34,369 nucleotides of DNA from Jatrophihabitans sp. (GTDB taxonomy: Bacteria; Actinomycetota; Actinomycetes; Mycobacteriales; Jatrophihabitantaceae). Numbering within the stretch: the first letter of the stretch is position 1; each line of letters opens with the position of its first letter. The notes under the pieces were generated by a model that did not search any database, was not told the origin of the DNA, and saw only the letters and a program-made list of their open reading frames with translations. The DNA is taken from the NCBI GenBank assembly GCA_025924515.1, contig JAICIE010000025.1:1-34369 (forward strand). The letters are read 5' to 3'. Made by a program: the position numbers and the translations under genes. Shown here piece by piece: positions 1 to 7,973 of this stretch.

Positions 1-2286
1 CAGCAGGCCTCCGGCGCCGGGCTGTCCGGCCCGGGTCAGGTCGGCGGGGCACTGCCGGACTGCATCGCCTACTTCTCTCCCGAGTTCGGGATCACCGAGA
101 CCCTGCCGCAGTACTCAGGCGGGCTGGGCATCCTCGCCGGCGACCATTTGAAGGCGGCGAGCGACCTGGGGGTGCCGATCGTCGGGGTCGGGTTGCTGTA
201 CGGCGCCGGCTACTTCCGGCAGTCGCTGTCCGCGGACGGCTGGCAGCTGGAGCACTACCCGTCCCTCGACCCGCGCGGCCTGCCCATCTCGGCGCTGCAG
301 GATCCCGACGGCGCGCCGGTGCGGATCAGCATCGACCTGCCGGACGGCCGGAACCTGCACGCCCAGATCTGGGTCGCCAAGGTGGGGCGGGTGCCGCTGC
401 TGCTGATGGACAGCGACATCGAGGAGAACGACAACGCGGCCCGGCAGGTCACCGACCGGCTGTACGGCGGCGGCAAGGAGCACCGCCTCGAACAGGAGCT
501 GCTGCTGGGGATCGGCGGCGTCCGTGCCATCCGGGCGTACTGCCGGGTGACCGGGACCCCGGCCCCGGAGGTGTTCCACACCAACGAGGGGCACGCCGGC
601 TTCCTCGGCGTGGAGCGGATCCGTGAGCTGATCGACGCCGAGAGCCTCGAGTTCGATGAGGCCCTGCAGGCCGTCCGCGCCGGAACCGTCTTCACGACGC
701 ACACCCCGGTGCCCGCGGGAATCGACCGGTTCCCCATGGACCTCGTCCGGGCCGCGATCAGCCGCCTCAGCGGTGTCCCGGTCGACCGGGTGCTCGCGCT
801 CGGCGCCGAGGCCGACCCCGGGATCTTCAACATGGCCCACATGGGGCTGCGGCTGGGCCAGCGCGCGAACGGCGTGTCGGAACTCCACGGCGCGGTGAGC
901 CGGTCGATGTTCAGCGGCCTGTGGCCCGGCTTCGATGAGGACGAGGTCCCCATCACGTCGATCACCAACGGCGTGCACGCCCCGACCTGGATGTCGCGGG
1001 AGATGCTCGAGATCGCCGAGCGCGAGGTCGGTCCGACGGTGATGACGGAGGGCGGCCCGTGGACGGCCATGAGCCGGCTCTCCGACAGCGAGCTGTGGCG
1101 CGTCCGCCATGACCTGCGCGAGCGGCTGGTCGACGAGATCCGCCGCCGGCTGCGCGCTTCCTGCCTGGAGCGCGGGATGATCGGGGCCGAGCTCGGCTGG
1201 GTGTCGAGCGCCTTCGATCCTGAGGTCCTCACCCTCGGATTCGCACGCCGCGTGCCGTCCTACAAACGGCTCACCCTGATGCTCAGGGATCCTGACAAGC
1301 TGCGGGCCCTGCTGCTCGACCCGATCCGTCCCGTGCAGATCGTCATCGCGGGCAAGAGCCATCCCGCCGACGACGGCGGCAAGCAACTGATCGCGCAGAT
1401 GGTCCGCTTCGCCGACGATCCCGCGGTCCGGCACCGGATCGCGTTCCTGCCCGACTACGACATCGCGATGGCCCGCTACCTCTACTGGGGCGTCGACGTG
1501 TGGCTGAACAACCCGCTGCGTCCTCTCGAAGCCTGTGGCACCTCCGGGATGAAGGCGGCCCTGAACGGCGCGCTGAACCTGTCCATCCGCGACGGGTGGT
1601 GGGACGAGTGGTTCGACGGCGAGAACGGCTGGGCCATTCCGTCCGCAGAGGGGATCAACGACCCGGACCGGCGCGACGACCTGGAGTCCCACGCGCTGTA
1701 CGAGCTCGTCGAGAGCAGCGTGGCGACGCGGTTCTACGACCGGGACTCGGCCGGGATCCCGGCCCGTTGGGTGCAGATGGTGCGCCACACCCTCACCACC
1801 TTGAGCCCGAAGGTCCTGGCCACCCGCATGGTCATCGACTACGTCGAGAAGCTGTACGCGCCGGCCGCCGCGTCGGCGCGGCGCATGCGTGAGTCTCGCT
1901 ACGCCGCCGCCCGCGACCTGGCGACATGGCGCCGGCGCACGGTGCAGGCCTGGCCCGGGGTGCGGGTCCTCTACGTCGACTCGCAGCTCGAGGGCGGTGC
2001 CGAGCTCGGCTCGACGCTGGGCCTGCGCGCGGAGGTCGCGCTGAACGGTCTGGCGCCGGAGGACGTGCAGGTCGAGGCCGTGTTCGGGCCGGTCGACATG
2101 GACGACCGGATCACCGAGCGCGACACGGTGCTGCTCAAGGCGGCCGAGTCGGTGGACGGCACCACCTACTTCACCGGCGAGGTGCCGCTGCACCGCACCG
2201 GGGCCTTCGGCTACACGGTCCGGGTGCTGCCGAGCAAGGAGGCGCTCGCGTCCGCGGCGGAGCTCGGCCTCGTCGTCTCGGCCTGA
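1..2286 (+). CDS. glgP: Alpha-glucan (glycogen) phosphorylase, 5' end missing
   Basis: The reading frame is already open at base 1, so the gene starts outside the window; 761 residues remain. The product releases glucose-1-phosphate from the non-reducing ends of glycogen or maltodextrin using pyridoxal phosphate, in the cytoplasm. Visible family motifs are FSPEFGITETLPQYSGGLG near residue 25, TNGVHAPTW near 322, RRVPSYKRL near 415, and the cofactor segment CGTSGMKAALNG. In that segment Lys518 of the fragment (codon 1552-1554) should hold PLP. The sequence follows the actinobacterial/archaeal short phosphorylase type (the TIGR02094 group), whose members are about 850 residues, so roughly the first 100 residues (the DUF3417-like part) are missing. 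An ATG at 148 lies inside the conserved glycine-rich region and is not the true start. No frameshift is seen. Confidence 0.95.
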   Translation, partial: QQASGAGLSGPGQVGGALPDCIAYFSPEFGITETLPQYSGGLGILAGDHLKAASDLGVPIVGVGLLYGAGYFRQSLSADGWQLEHYPSLDPRGLPISALQDPDGAPVRISIDLPDGRNLHAQIWVAKVGRVPLLLMDSDIEENDNAARQVTDRLYGGGKEHRLEQELLLGIGGVRAIRAYCRVTGTPAPEVFHTNEGHAGFLGVERIRELIDAESLEFDEALQAVRAGTVFTTHTPVPAGIDRFPMDLVRAAISRLSGVPVDRVLALGAEADPGIFNMAHMGLRLGQRANGVSELHGAVSRSMFSGLWPGFDEDEVPITSITNGVHAPTWMSREMLEIAEREVGPTVMTEGGPWTAMSRLSDSELWRVRHDLRERLVDEIRRRLRASCLERGMIGAELGWVSSAFDPEVLTLGFARRVPSYKRLTLMLRDPDKLRALLLDPIRPVQIVIAGKSHPADDGGKQLIAQMVRFADDPAVRHRIAFLPDYDIAMARYLYWGVDVWLNNPLRPLEACGTSGMKAALNGALNLSIRDGWWDEWFDGENGWAIPSAEGINDPDRRDDLESHALYELVESSVATRFYDRDSAGIPARWVQMVRHTLTTLSPKVLATRMVIDYVEKLYAPAAASARRMRESRYAAARDLATWRRRTVQAWPGVRVLYVDSQLEGGAELGSTLGLRAEVALNGLAPEDVQVEAVFGPVDMDDRITERDTVLLKAAESVDGTTYFTGEVPLHRTGAFGYTVRVLPSKEALASAAELGLVVSA

Positions 2287-2316
2287 CCGGGGTCGGCGAC
2301 CGATACCCTGGCGGCC

Positions 2317-3201
2317 ATGGAACGGACGGTCCGCGACTGCCTCGAGACGGGCCGGCCGACGTTCTCCTTCGAGTTCATGCCGCCGAAGACGGAGGACGAC
2401 GACGCCCAGCTGTGGCGGGCCATCCGCGAGCTCGAGCCGCTGCGCCCGTCCTTCGTCTCGGTCACCTACGGTGCAGGTGGCTCGACCCGGGCCCGCACCC
2501 TGGAGATCACCGAGCGGATCGCGTCCGACACGACGCTGTTGCCGGTGGCGCACCTGACCGCCGTCAGTCACTCCGTGGCCGAGCTGCGGAGCATCGCCGG
2601 GCATCTGGCCGCGGCGGGCGTCGTCAACGTCCTGGCGCTGCGGGGCGACCCGCCGGGAGATCCGAACGGCGAGTGGGTCAAGCATCCCGAAGGACTGGAG
2701 TACGCGGCAGATCTGGTGCGGCTGTTGCGCAAGCACGCGGATTTCTGCGTCGGCGTGGCCGCGTTCCCGCACAAGCACCCGCGCTCACCGTCGCTGGCGG
2801 AGGACACCGACCGCTTCATCGAGAAATGCCGGTCCGGCGCGGAATATGCGATCACGCAGATGTTCTTCGACGCCGACGACTACCTGCGCCTGCGGGATCG
2901 GGTCGCCCGCGCCGGATGCGCCGTGCCGGTCATCGCCGGGCTTCTCCCGGTCACGAACATCGGCATCATCGCCCGCTCGGAGCAGTTCTCCGGCGCACCG
3001 TTCCCGGAGCGACTGGCGGGCCGGTTCTCGGCCGTGGCGCACGATCCGAAAGCGGTGCGCTCGATGGGGATCTACGAGACCTCGAAGCTCGCCGAGCGAC
3101 TGCTGGACGAGGGTGTCCCGGGTATTCACTTCTACACGTTCAACCGTTCCAAGGCGACGCGGGAGGTCTGGGCCAACCTGGCGCTGGGCGTCCGGGTATG
3201 A
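2317..3201 (+). CDS. metF: Methylenetetrahydrofolate reductase
   Basis: This 294-residue cytoplasmic flavoprotein reduces 5,10-methylene-THF to 5-methyl-THF, the methyl donor for methionine synthesis. The TIM-barrel family motifs are all present: FSFEFMPPK with Glu19 (equivalent to the E. coli catalytic Glu in SFEFFPP), VTYGAGGSTRART, LRGDPP, and TQMFFD with the substrate-binding Gln. The length matches bacterial MetF (about 290-300). It begins at the ATG 30 bases after glgP stops. There is no strong Shine-Dalgarno sequence, but the motif spacing from the N-terminus fits. Same-strand placement behind glgP suggests possible co-transcription without an obvious functional link. Confidence 0.95.
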   Translation: MERTVRDCLETGRPTFSFEFMPPKTEDDDAQLWRAIRELEPLRPSFVSVTYGAGGSTRARTLEITERIASDTTLLPVAHLTAVSHSVAELRSIAGHLAAAGVVNVLALRGDPPGDPNGEWVKHPEGLEYAADLVRLLRKHADFCVGVAAFPHKHPRSPSLAEDTDRFIEKCRSGAEYAITQMFFDADDYLRLRDRVARAGCAVPVIAGLLPVTNIGIIARSEQFSGAPFPERLAGRFSAVAHDPKAVRSMGIYETSKLAERLLDEGVPGIHFYTFNRSKATREVWANLALGVRV

Positions 3202-3241
3202 GTGACCGCGGCGAACCTCTCCGCCGCTCGCCGGGATCCCC

Positions 3242-3955
3242 ATGAGCCAGCAGGTCGACGCCGCGGCGGGCTGGTCGGCCCGCCATCACGGCCTCGACCC
3301 GTCCGGGATCCCGATGGTCAGCGGCTGGCTCAGGCTGGTCTGGCCGGCCGGACGCGCCCTGGCGCGCCGGTCGGTTCCCGCCGACGCCGTGACGCTCGCC
3401 GGAGTGGCGCTGGCCGGTGCGGGTGCATGGATGGCCGGCCGGCGGCCCCTGCTGGCTGCGCCGCTGCTCGTCGGCTCGGCCTGGTGTGACGGCGTGGACG
3501 GCGCGGTCGCCGTCTTCGCCGGCCGGACCACCGGGCACGGGGCGCTTGTCGACAAGGCGGCCGACCGCCTGAGCGACGCCGCGCTCGCGGTGGTGCTCTG
3601 GCGGTGTGGCGCACCGCCGCGGCTCGCCGCCACCGCCGGTCTCGCCGCGTTCGCGGTCGAGGCGGCGCGCGAACTGCGCGGTGGCCCGGCCCGCTCGACG
3701 ATCACGGTCGGAGAGCGTCCGACCCGGGTGATCTGCGCGGTTGCCGCCTGCCTGGCTGCCGGCCGCTCTCCCGCTAGGTGGCCGGTGGCACTGTCCGCGG
3801 TCGTCCTCACCGCGCTCTCCGTCGTGGCGATCGGACAACTGCGGCGCGTTCCGCCTCAGGCGCCCGCCGCCCGCCGCCGTCAGGCCCGGACCGGCCGTCC
3901 GCGCCAGGTCAGCCGGCCCCGTCGGGACAGCAGCACCGAGCGCACGATCAGGTAG
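3242..3955 (+). CDS. CDP-alcohol phosphatidyltransferase family membrane protein
   Basis: A 237-residue hydrophobic protein carrying the CDP-alcohol phosphotransferase signature DxxDGxxAR-x8-GxxxDxxxD. It reads D83-G-V-D86-G87-A-V-A90, then G100-xxx-D104-xxx-D108. All four metal-binding aspartates and both glycines are in register, but the usual Arg after Ala90 is Val91. The family transfers a phosphoalcohol from a CDP-linked donor to an acceptor such as glycerol phosphate, inositol phosphate or another alcohol, in the membrane. The substrate cannot be told from sequence. Several hydrophobic segments flank the motif, for example residues 50-80 and 112-135. The C-terminus is Arg/Ala rich, and its last 76 bases overlap the convergent glycosyltransferase gene, so the tail may be dispensable. 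It starts 40 bases after metF; the next in-frame Met is at residue 25. Confidence 0.8.
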   Translation: MSQQVDAAAGWSARHHGLDPSGIPMVSGWLRLVWPAGRALARRSVPADAVTLAGVALAGAGAWMAGRRPLLAAPLLVGSAWCDGVDGAVAVFAGRTTGHGALVDKAADRLSDAALAVVLWRCGAPPRLAATAGLAAFAVEAARELRGGPARSTITVGERPTRVICAVAACLAAGRSPARWPVALSAVVLTALSVVAIGQLRRVPPQAPAARRRQARTGRPRQVSRPRRDSSTERTIR

Positions 3956-4971
3956 GCGAGGACGGCGGCCGACGCCGGCTGCCCGGCGGCGTCCGGCCAG
4001 GCCCGGTCGCCCCCGGCTCGTGCGGTCACCAGCCGGCCGGCGACCCCCGCGAGCAGCCCGACGATGCCGGCCGGCGACCCGCGCAGCGCGGCGAGCGCGG
4101 GCAGCAGCCAGCCGCCGATCAGGCCGGTAGCCACCGCCAGTCCGGCGGCCGGTGATCCGAAGGCCGACCAGAGCGACTTGGCGTAGCCGTCGCGCACCTC
4201 GGCCCAGCCGGTGTACATCCGGCAGGTCGCGACGTCCTTCCCCGACACCACGGCCGTATGGAAACCTGATCGTTTCAGGGTGCGCGCCAGTTCGATGTCA
4301 TCGAGCACCGCGGCCGGGCTCGCCGCGTGGCCGCCCGACGTCTGGTAGGAGTCGCGGAGGACGACGAGGAACTGGCCGTTCGCGGCCGCCAGCGACGGGC
4401 GGGACGTCCGCTCGGCGGCTGCCAGTGGCAGGAAGCTCAGGACCGACCAGAGCTGCAGCGGCTGCACGAGACGCTCCGCCGGCGACTGCGCGTCCTGCCG
4501 GGGCCAGACGGACAGCAGGTCCACCCGGCGCTGCCGAAGGCACTCGACCGCTCCGGCGATCGCCCCCGGGGCCAGGCGCACGTCCGCGTCGAGGAACACG
4601 AGGACGCGGCTGGCCGGGTCGGCGGCCGACGCGAGTTGGGCGCAGGCGTGCGGCTTGCCGACCCAGCCCGACGGCAACGGTCGCCCGTCGACGACGCGGA
4701 TCCGCGAGTCCTCCGAACCCCTGACGATCTCGGCGGTGCCGTCCGTCGACCGGTCGTCGAGCACCACGATCTCGGCGACGTCCTGAACCCGCAGCGAGGC
4801 GAGCAGCCCCGGGATGCGGGCCGCTTCGTCGCGGGCGGGCACCAGGACGGACACGGGCTCGGGTGAGCGCGGGGCCGGCCGGACCGCCGGCAAGCGCCGA
4901 GCGTTGACGGCGGCGTGCACCGCGCCCAGGACCGCGGTCGCCGCGCCGGTGCGGACCAGCCCCTCCGTCAC
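3880..4971 (-). CDS. Family 2 glycosyltransferase, probably carotenoid-modifying (CruG-like)
   Basis: I place the start at the GTG at 4971, because GTGA couples it to the TGA of the upstream CruF-type gene. A longer frame to 5097 would run back through that gene. The 363-residue protein has a GT-A fold: VSVLVPARDEAARI near residue 40, VVLDDRSTDGT near 69, a DAD metal motif at 128-130, AAANGQF, and a DDIEL acceptor-site motif. Hydrophobic segments flank the catalytic domain (residues 8-22, and several in the last 110 residues), so it is membrane-bound. In cyanobacteria CruG, a GT2 enzyme, glycosylates the hydroxyl that CruF introduces into carotenoids. The tight pairing here supports the same kind of role, though the sugar and acceptor are unproven. 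Confidence 0.85.
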   Translation of the reverse strand: MTEGLVRTGAATAVLGAVHAAVNARRLPAVRPAPRSPEPVSVLVPARDEAARIPGLLASLRVQDVAEIVVLDDRSTDGTAEIVRGSEDSRIRVVDGRPLPSGWVGKPHACAQLASAADPASRVLVFLDADVRLAPGAIAGAVECLRQRRVDLLSVWPRQDAQSPAERLVQPLQLWSVLSFLPLAAAERTSRPSLAAANGQFLVVLRDSYQTSGGHAASPAAVLDDIELARTLKRSGFHTAVVSGKDVATCRMYTGWAEVRDGYAKSLWSAFGSPAAGLAVATGLIGGWLLPALAALRGSPAGIVGLLAGVAGRLVTARAGGDRAWPDAAGQPASAAVLAYLIVRSVLLSRRGRLTWRGRPVRA

Positions 4972-5804
4972 GCCGGGTGCCGCAGCCGCCACATCAGCGG
5001 CACGGCCACCGACCCCATGGCGACGAACCCCCACGCGGCCGCCGCCGCCAGGTGCAGGAAGACTCCGAGCGCCACGGTGGACGAGATCCACGTCCACAGG
5101 TACAGCGCGTACATCGGACGGTCGTCCCCGTCAGGACTCCCGGCCAGCAGGCGTTGCAGGATCGCGGAGACGACCAACCCGACGAGGAACCAGCCGACGA
5201 AGTTGGTGCCCGGCACGTCCGGGACGCCCGGGAGCGTGGCGGCCGGGGCCCGCCACCGCCAGTGCCCGGCCGCCACCATCTGCGGGTCGAGAAAGACGTC
5301 CCACGCGGTGAGCGCCCAGGCGCCGAGGACGACGCGTGCCGCACGGCCGCGCACCACCCGCCGGGCAACCACGGCCGCCGGCCACGAGAGCATGACCCAG
5401 GCGGCCGCGATGAGCACCGGGACCGCGGCCAGGCGCGGTCCGAGCGAGCCGGCGTAGGAGTAGGACCCGAAGGGCACGCCGGTGTGCACGCCGACCAGTT
5501 CGGCGAGGAAGCCGATGCCGGCGGTCGCGGCGAGCATCCGGGCCGCAACCCGCGGCCCACGGGTCAGCGCGGCCGAGCAGACCGATGCGGCGGCGAACAT
5601 CAGGACGACGGCCGCGGTCAGGTAGCGGCGGGCGGCGCCGTCGAGCAGCGGGTACGGGATCTGCGCGGCGGCCGCCGCCGCCACCAGCAGCCACGGCGCG
5701 CGTGCGGTCGTGCCGGCCGCCCGGTCCGGGCGGTCGCCCGGTCCGGGGGTGTTTGCGACGGGCCAGGCCCTTGTCGGGGCGCAGTCGCGTGGACCGAGCG
5801 TCAT
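4968..5804 (-). CDS. Carotenoid biosynthesis protein, CruF/DUF422 family
   Basis: A 278-residue polytopic membrane protein. It begins at the ATG at 5804, which overlaps the stop of the upstream GNAT gene as ATGA; extending further upstream gives non-family sequence. Family hallmarks are ELVGVHTGVPFGSYSY near residue 103, DVFLDPQMVAAGHWRW near 168, and GTNFVGW near 200. About six to seven hydrophobic segments are evident. CruF of green sulfur bacteria and cyanobacteria adds water across the 1',2' double bond of acyclic or monocyclic carotenoids, making the tertiary hydroxyl that is then glycosylated. The downstream GT2 gene fits that two-step tailoring. Carotenoid backbone genes (crtE, crtB, crtI) are not in this window. 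Family membership is firm; the precise reaction is inferred. Confidence 0.88.
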   Translation of the reverse strand: MTLGPRDCAPTRAWPVANTPGPGDRPDRAAGTTARAPWLLVAAAAAAQIPYPLLDGAARRYLTAAVVLMFAAASVCSAALTRGPRVAARMLAATAGIGFLAELVGVHTGVPFGSYSYAGSLGPRLAAVPVLIAAAWVMLSWPAAVVARRVVRGRAARVVLGAWALTAWDVFLDPQMVAAGHWRWRAPAATLPGVPDVPGTNFVGWFLVGLVVSAILQRLLAGSPDGDDRPMYALYLWTWISSTVALGVFLHLAAAAAWGFVAMGSVAVPLMWRLRHPA

Positions 5805-6394
5805 GCCGGTGCCGACGGCCGCAGCGGCAGCCGTGCGCCCAGCACGGCGAACGGCCGGGAGTCGCCCGGGAACAGGTAGTGCCGCCGCAGATCGACGAAG
5901 CCGAGCGACCGGTACATCCGGAAGGCCCGGGTGTCGGCGTCCGGGGTTGACAGCAGCATCGCCGCGTGCGGGATCCGGGCGGACAGTTCGGTCAGCAGCC
6001 GGCGGCCCAGCCCGCGGCCCTGGAAGGTCGGCAGGACGTGCAACTCGGACAGCTCGAACGCGTCGCGCAACCACGCCCTGGCCAGGTCCGGGGTCAGCGC
6101 CTTGCGGACCAGGTCGTGCCACCACTGGCCGGGCAGCGTCGTGTACCCGTATCCGAAACCGACGAGCGTGTCGTCCGGCATGAGCGCGGCTCGGCAGGCG
6201 AACGCCTCATTGGCGGTGTGCCGCCGCGCCGTCACGGCGCGTTGAGTGCCCGCATACGGCGCGTAGCCCATTGCCTCCACGTAGATCTGCATCGCCTCGT
6301 CGACCCGCGCGGCGAACTGCTGCGGGGACCACGCCTCCACACGCGGCACCGCCGTCACCGGGTCGGTGGACTGCACCAACCGATCGTGCCCCAT
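5801..6394 (-). CDS. GNAT family N-acetyltransferase
   Basis: A GNAT-fold protein. The acetyl-CoA pyrophosphate loop reads HVLPTFQGRGLGRRLL (Q-x-x-G-x-G pattern), followed by the helix and MYRSLGF of motif B. The substrate is unknown. Two starts are possible: ATG at 6394 (197 aa, chosen) or ATG at 6436 (211 aa). The upstream one shares the palindrome CATG with the start codon of the divergent gene at 6435 and would leave no room for a promoter, so I prefer the inner one. The gene is translationally coupled to the CruF-type gene by ATGA at 5801-5804 and so heads a three-gene - strand unit. Whether the acetyltransferase acts on the carotenoid glycoside or is just a passenger is not decided by the sequence. 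Confidence 0.85.
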   Translation of the reverse strand: MGHDRLVQSTDPVTAVPRVEAWSPQQFAARVDEAMQIYVEAMGYAPYAGTQRAVTARRHTANEAFACRAALMPDDTLVGFGYGYTTLPGQWWHDLVRKALTPDLARAWLRDAFELSELHVLPTFQGRGLGRRLLTELSARIPHAAMLLSTPDADTRAFRMYRSLGFVDLRRHYLFPGDSRPFAVLGARLPLRPSAPA

Positions 6395-6421
6395 CGCTGC
6401 CCGGCCGACACAAGCGGCAGC

Positions 6422-6427
6422 TAGCGT
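6422..6427 (+). promoter_or_regulatory. Candidate -10 box for a leaderless transcript
   Basis: TAGCGT matches the actinobacterial TANNNT -10 pattern and ends seven bases before the ATG at 6435, the distance expected if transcription starts on the start codon itself. No good -35 is visible, which is common for leaderless actinobacterial promoters. Weak on its own. Confidence 0.35.
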
Positions 6428-6434
6428 TCGGCTC

Positions 6435-6767
6435 ATGTCCAGGATTCCGACCGCACCCGTAGCCGCATCCGGCCTGATCGCCGGTTTCGCGGCGGGACGT
6501 TACCTGCACCGGCGTGACCTGGCCGGGATCATCTGCGCGGCGGCGCTTGCCTGGTGCCTGCCGGCCTGGCGCGACGCGGCCGGTGCCGGCGGCGCGGCCG
6601 GCCTTGCCGCCATCTACGTGGGCGGGCTCGGGGTGTCCCATCCACTGGCGAAGAAGATCGGCGGGTGGCCGTCCGTCCTGGTGGTGTCGGCCGCCAGCGC
6701 CGCAGCGGTGGCGGTCGTGGCCGACCGACGCACGTTCAGCCGACCTCGGCGGCTTGTCCGCCGGTGA
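6435..6767 (+). CDS. Small hypothetical membrane protein
   Basis: A 110-residue protein I do not recognise. It has an N-terminal hydrophobic stretch (residues 8-22), further hydrophobic segments near 31-45, 53-70 and 80-98, and a basic C-terminus rich in Arg. I start it at ATG 6435, because upstream codons of the longer frame run through the GNAT leader region and lack the hydrophobic pattern. The gene is divergent from the GNAT gene, and its last 32 bases overlap the convergent YbaK-type gene. No Shine-Dalgarno is seen; translation may be leaderless. Codon usage, with strong GC in third positions, supports it being real. Confidence 0.6.
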   Translation: MSRIPTAPVAASGLIAGFAAGRYLHRRDLAGIICAAALAWCLPAWRDAAGAGGAAGLAAIYVGGLGVSHPLAKKIGGWPSVLVVSAASAAAVAVVADRRTFSRPRRLVRR

Positions 6768-7203
6768 GCCGCAGTAGTTGTTCGAAGGTCGTGGGAAACA
6801 CCGCGTGCGGGATCCCGCCGGCCGCCCAGACCTCCGGATAGGCCGCCAGCGCCCGGTCGACGACGGTCGGCAGCGGCGCCGGGTGGCCGACGGGCGCCAC
6901 CCCGCCGATGCGCTGCCCGGTCGCCGTGTACACGAACTCCGGGGTGGCCCGGCGCAGTGATCCCGTGCCGAGGACGTCGGCCACCTTGCCGGTGTCGACC
7001 CGATGTGCGCCGCTGGCGAGGACGAGCACCGGCGCGGATTCGCCGCTCTCGAACACCAGCGAGTTGGCGATGGCCCCGACCTCGACGCCGAGCAGCCGCG
7101 CCGCGTCCGCGGCCGTCCGCGCGGCTTCGGCGAGGATGCGGACCCGCCCGGGCAGGCCCGCCGCCTCGAGCGCGGCATCGACCGCGACGCAGTTCGGATG
7201 CAT
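6736..7203 (-). CDS. ybaK: YbaK/EbsC-type aminoacyl-tRNA deacylase
   Basis: A 155-residue protein of the prolyl-tRNA editing (INS/YbaK) superfamily: VEVGAIANSLVF, VLVLASGAHRVDTGKVADVLG, VYTATGQRIGGVAPVGHP and FPTTFEQLLRLTG follow the family closely. YbaK proteins hydrolyse Cys from mischarged Cys-tRNA(Pro); related members edit other mischarged tRNAs, so the exact specificity is inferred. I start at the ATG at 7203, ten bases after cysH stops. The longer frame to 7278 lies inside cysH and has no family similarity. Its position as the last gene of the cysteine-making operon fits a cysteine-related job. The 3' end overlaps the convergent small membrane-protein gene by 32 bases. Confidence 0.85.
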   Translation of the reverse strand: MHPNCVAVDAALEAAGLPGRVRILAEAARTAADAARLLGVEVGAIANSLVFESGESAPVLVLASGAHRVDTGKVADVLGTGSLRRATPEFVYTATGQRIGGVAPVGHPAPLPTVVDRALAAYPEVWAAGGIPHAVFPTTFEQLLRLTGGQAAEVG

Positions 7204-7213
7204 CAGCCGAAGA

Positions 7214-7933
7214 TCAGCCGTGAAGTCCGCACTCGATCTTGCCGGTGCCCGCCCACCGGCCGGCTCGCAGGTCCTCACCGGGCGCGATCCGCCGAGTACA
7301 CGGCGCGCAGCCGATCGAGCCGTACCCGTCCAAGAGCAGCGGGTTCACCAGGATCCCGTGCTCGGCGATGTAGCGGTCGACGTCCTGCTGAGTCCAGGAC
7401 GCGATTGGGTTGATCTTGACGAGTGACCGGCGGGCGTCCCACTCGACGACGCGGACCTCGGTGCGGGTGATCGCCTCGTCGCGGCGCAGGCCGGACGCCC
7501 AGGCTCGGTACCCCTTCAGCGCCTGCCGCAGCGGGGTCACCTTGCGCAGCGCGCAGCACTGGTCCGGGTTGCGCTCGTAGAGCCGGGCGCCGAAGCTCGC
7601 GTCCTGCTGCGCGACCGTCTGCCGCGGGGTCACCGTCTTCACGGTCACCGGCAGCGTCGCCGCGACCGCGTCCCGCATGCCGATCGTCTCGGCGAAGTGG
7701 TAGCCGGTGTCGACGAAGACCACGTCGATTCCCGGATGTACCCGGGCGGCCAGGTGCGGCACCACGGCGTCGGCCATCGAGGACGTGACGCACCAGTCCG
7801 CACCGAACTGCTCATCCGCCCAGCGCAGGATATCGAGAGCCGAGGCTCCCTCCAGGTCGTCGGCGGCCTGCTCGGTGAGGCGTCGCGCGGCGTCGACGCA
7901 CGGGGCGGCATCGACGACTGAGCAGGAACTCAT
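7214..7933 (-). CDS. cysH: Adenylyl-sulfate (APS) reductase
   Basis: A 239-residue enzyme reducing adenosine 5'-phosphosulfate to sulfite and AMP in assimilatory sulfate reduction. The [4Fe-4S] ligands of the APS-reducing (rather than PAPS-reducing) branch are present: Cys126-Cys127 (DQCCALRK) and Cys209-x2-Cys212 (GCAPCTR). The nucleophilic C-terminal cysteine is Cys235 in KIECGLHG. FVDTGYHFAET near residue 73 is the nucleotide-binding region. The start ATG at 7933 lies 40 bases after nirA, so the genes are probably co-transcribed, with ybaK following ten bases after the stop. The reductant is expected to be thioredoxin. No sulfate adenylyltransferase genes lie in the window. Confidence 0.95.
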   Translation of the reverse strand: MSSCSVVDAAPCVDAARRLTEQAADDLEGASALDILRWADEQFGADWCVTSSMADAVVPHLAARVHPGIDVVFVDTGYHFAETIGMRDAVAATLPVTVKTVTPRQTVAQQDASFGARLYERNPDQCCALRKVTPLRQALKGYRAWASGLRRDEAITRTEVRVVEWDARRSLVKINPIASWTQQDVDRYIAEHGILVNPLLLDGYGSIGCAPCTRRIAPGEDLRAGRWAGTGKIECGLHG

Positions 7934-7973
7934 CGAGGTCCCGGCGAAAGCGGGCAGCGGTTCCGAGGGGTGA

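Noticed and set aside
115-2778. A very long open frame on the - strand opposite glgP and metF
   Set aside because: It is an antisense shadow created by high GC. The translation is low-complexity and Arg/His/Pro-rich, while the + strand frame shows clear phosphorylase and MetF motifs.
4972-5097. N-terminal extension of the GT2 glycosyltransferase to ATG 5097
   Set aside because: This stretch encodes the conserved end of the CruF-type protein in another frame, and a GTGA-coupled start exists at 4971.
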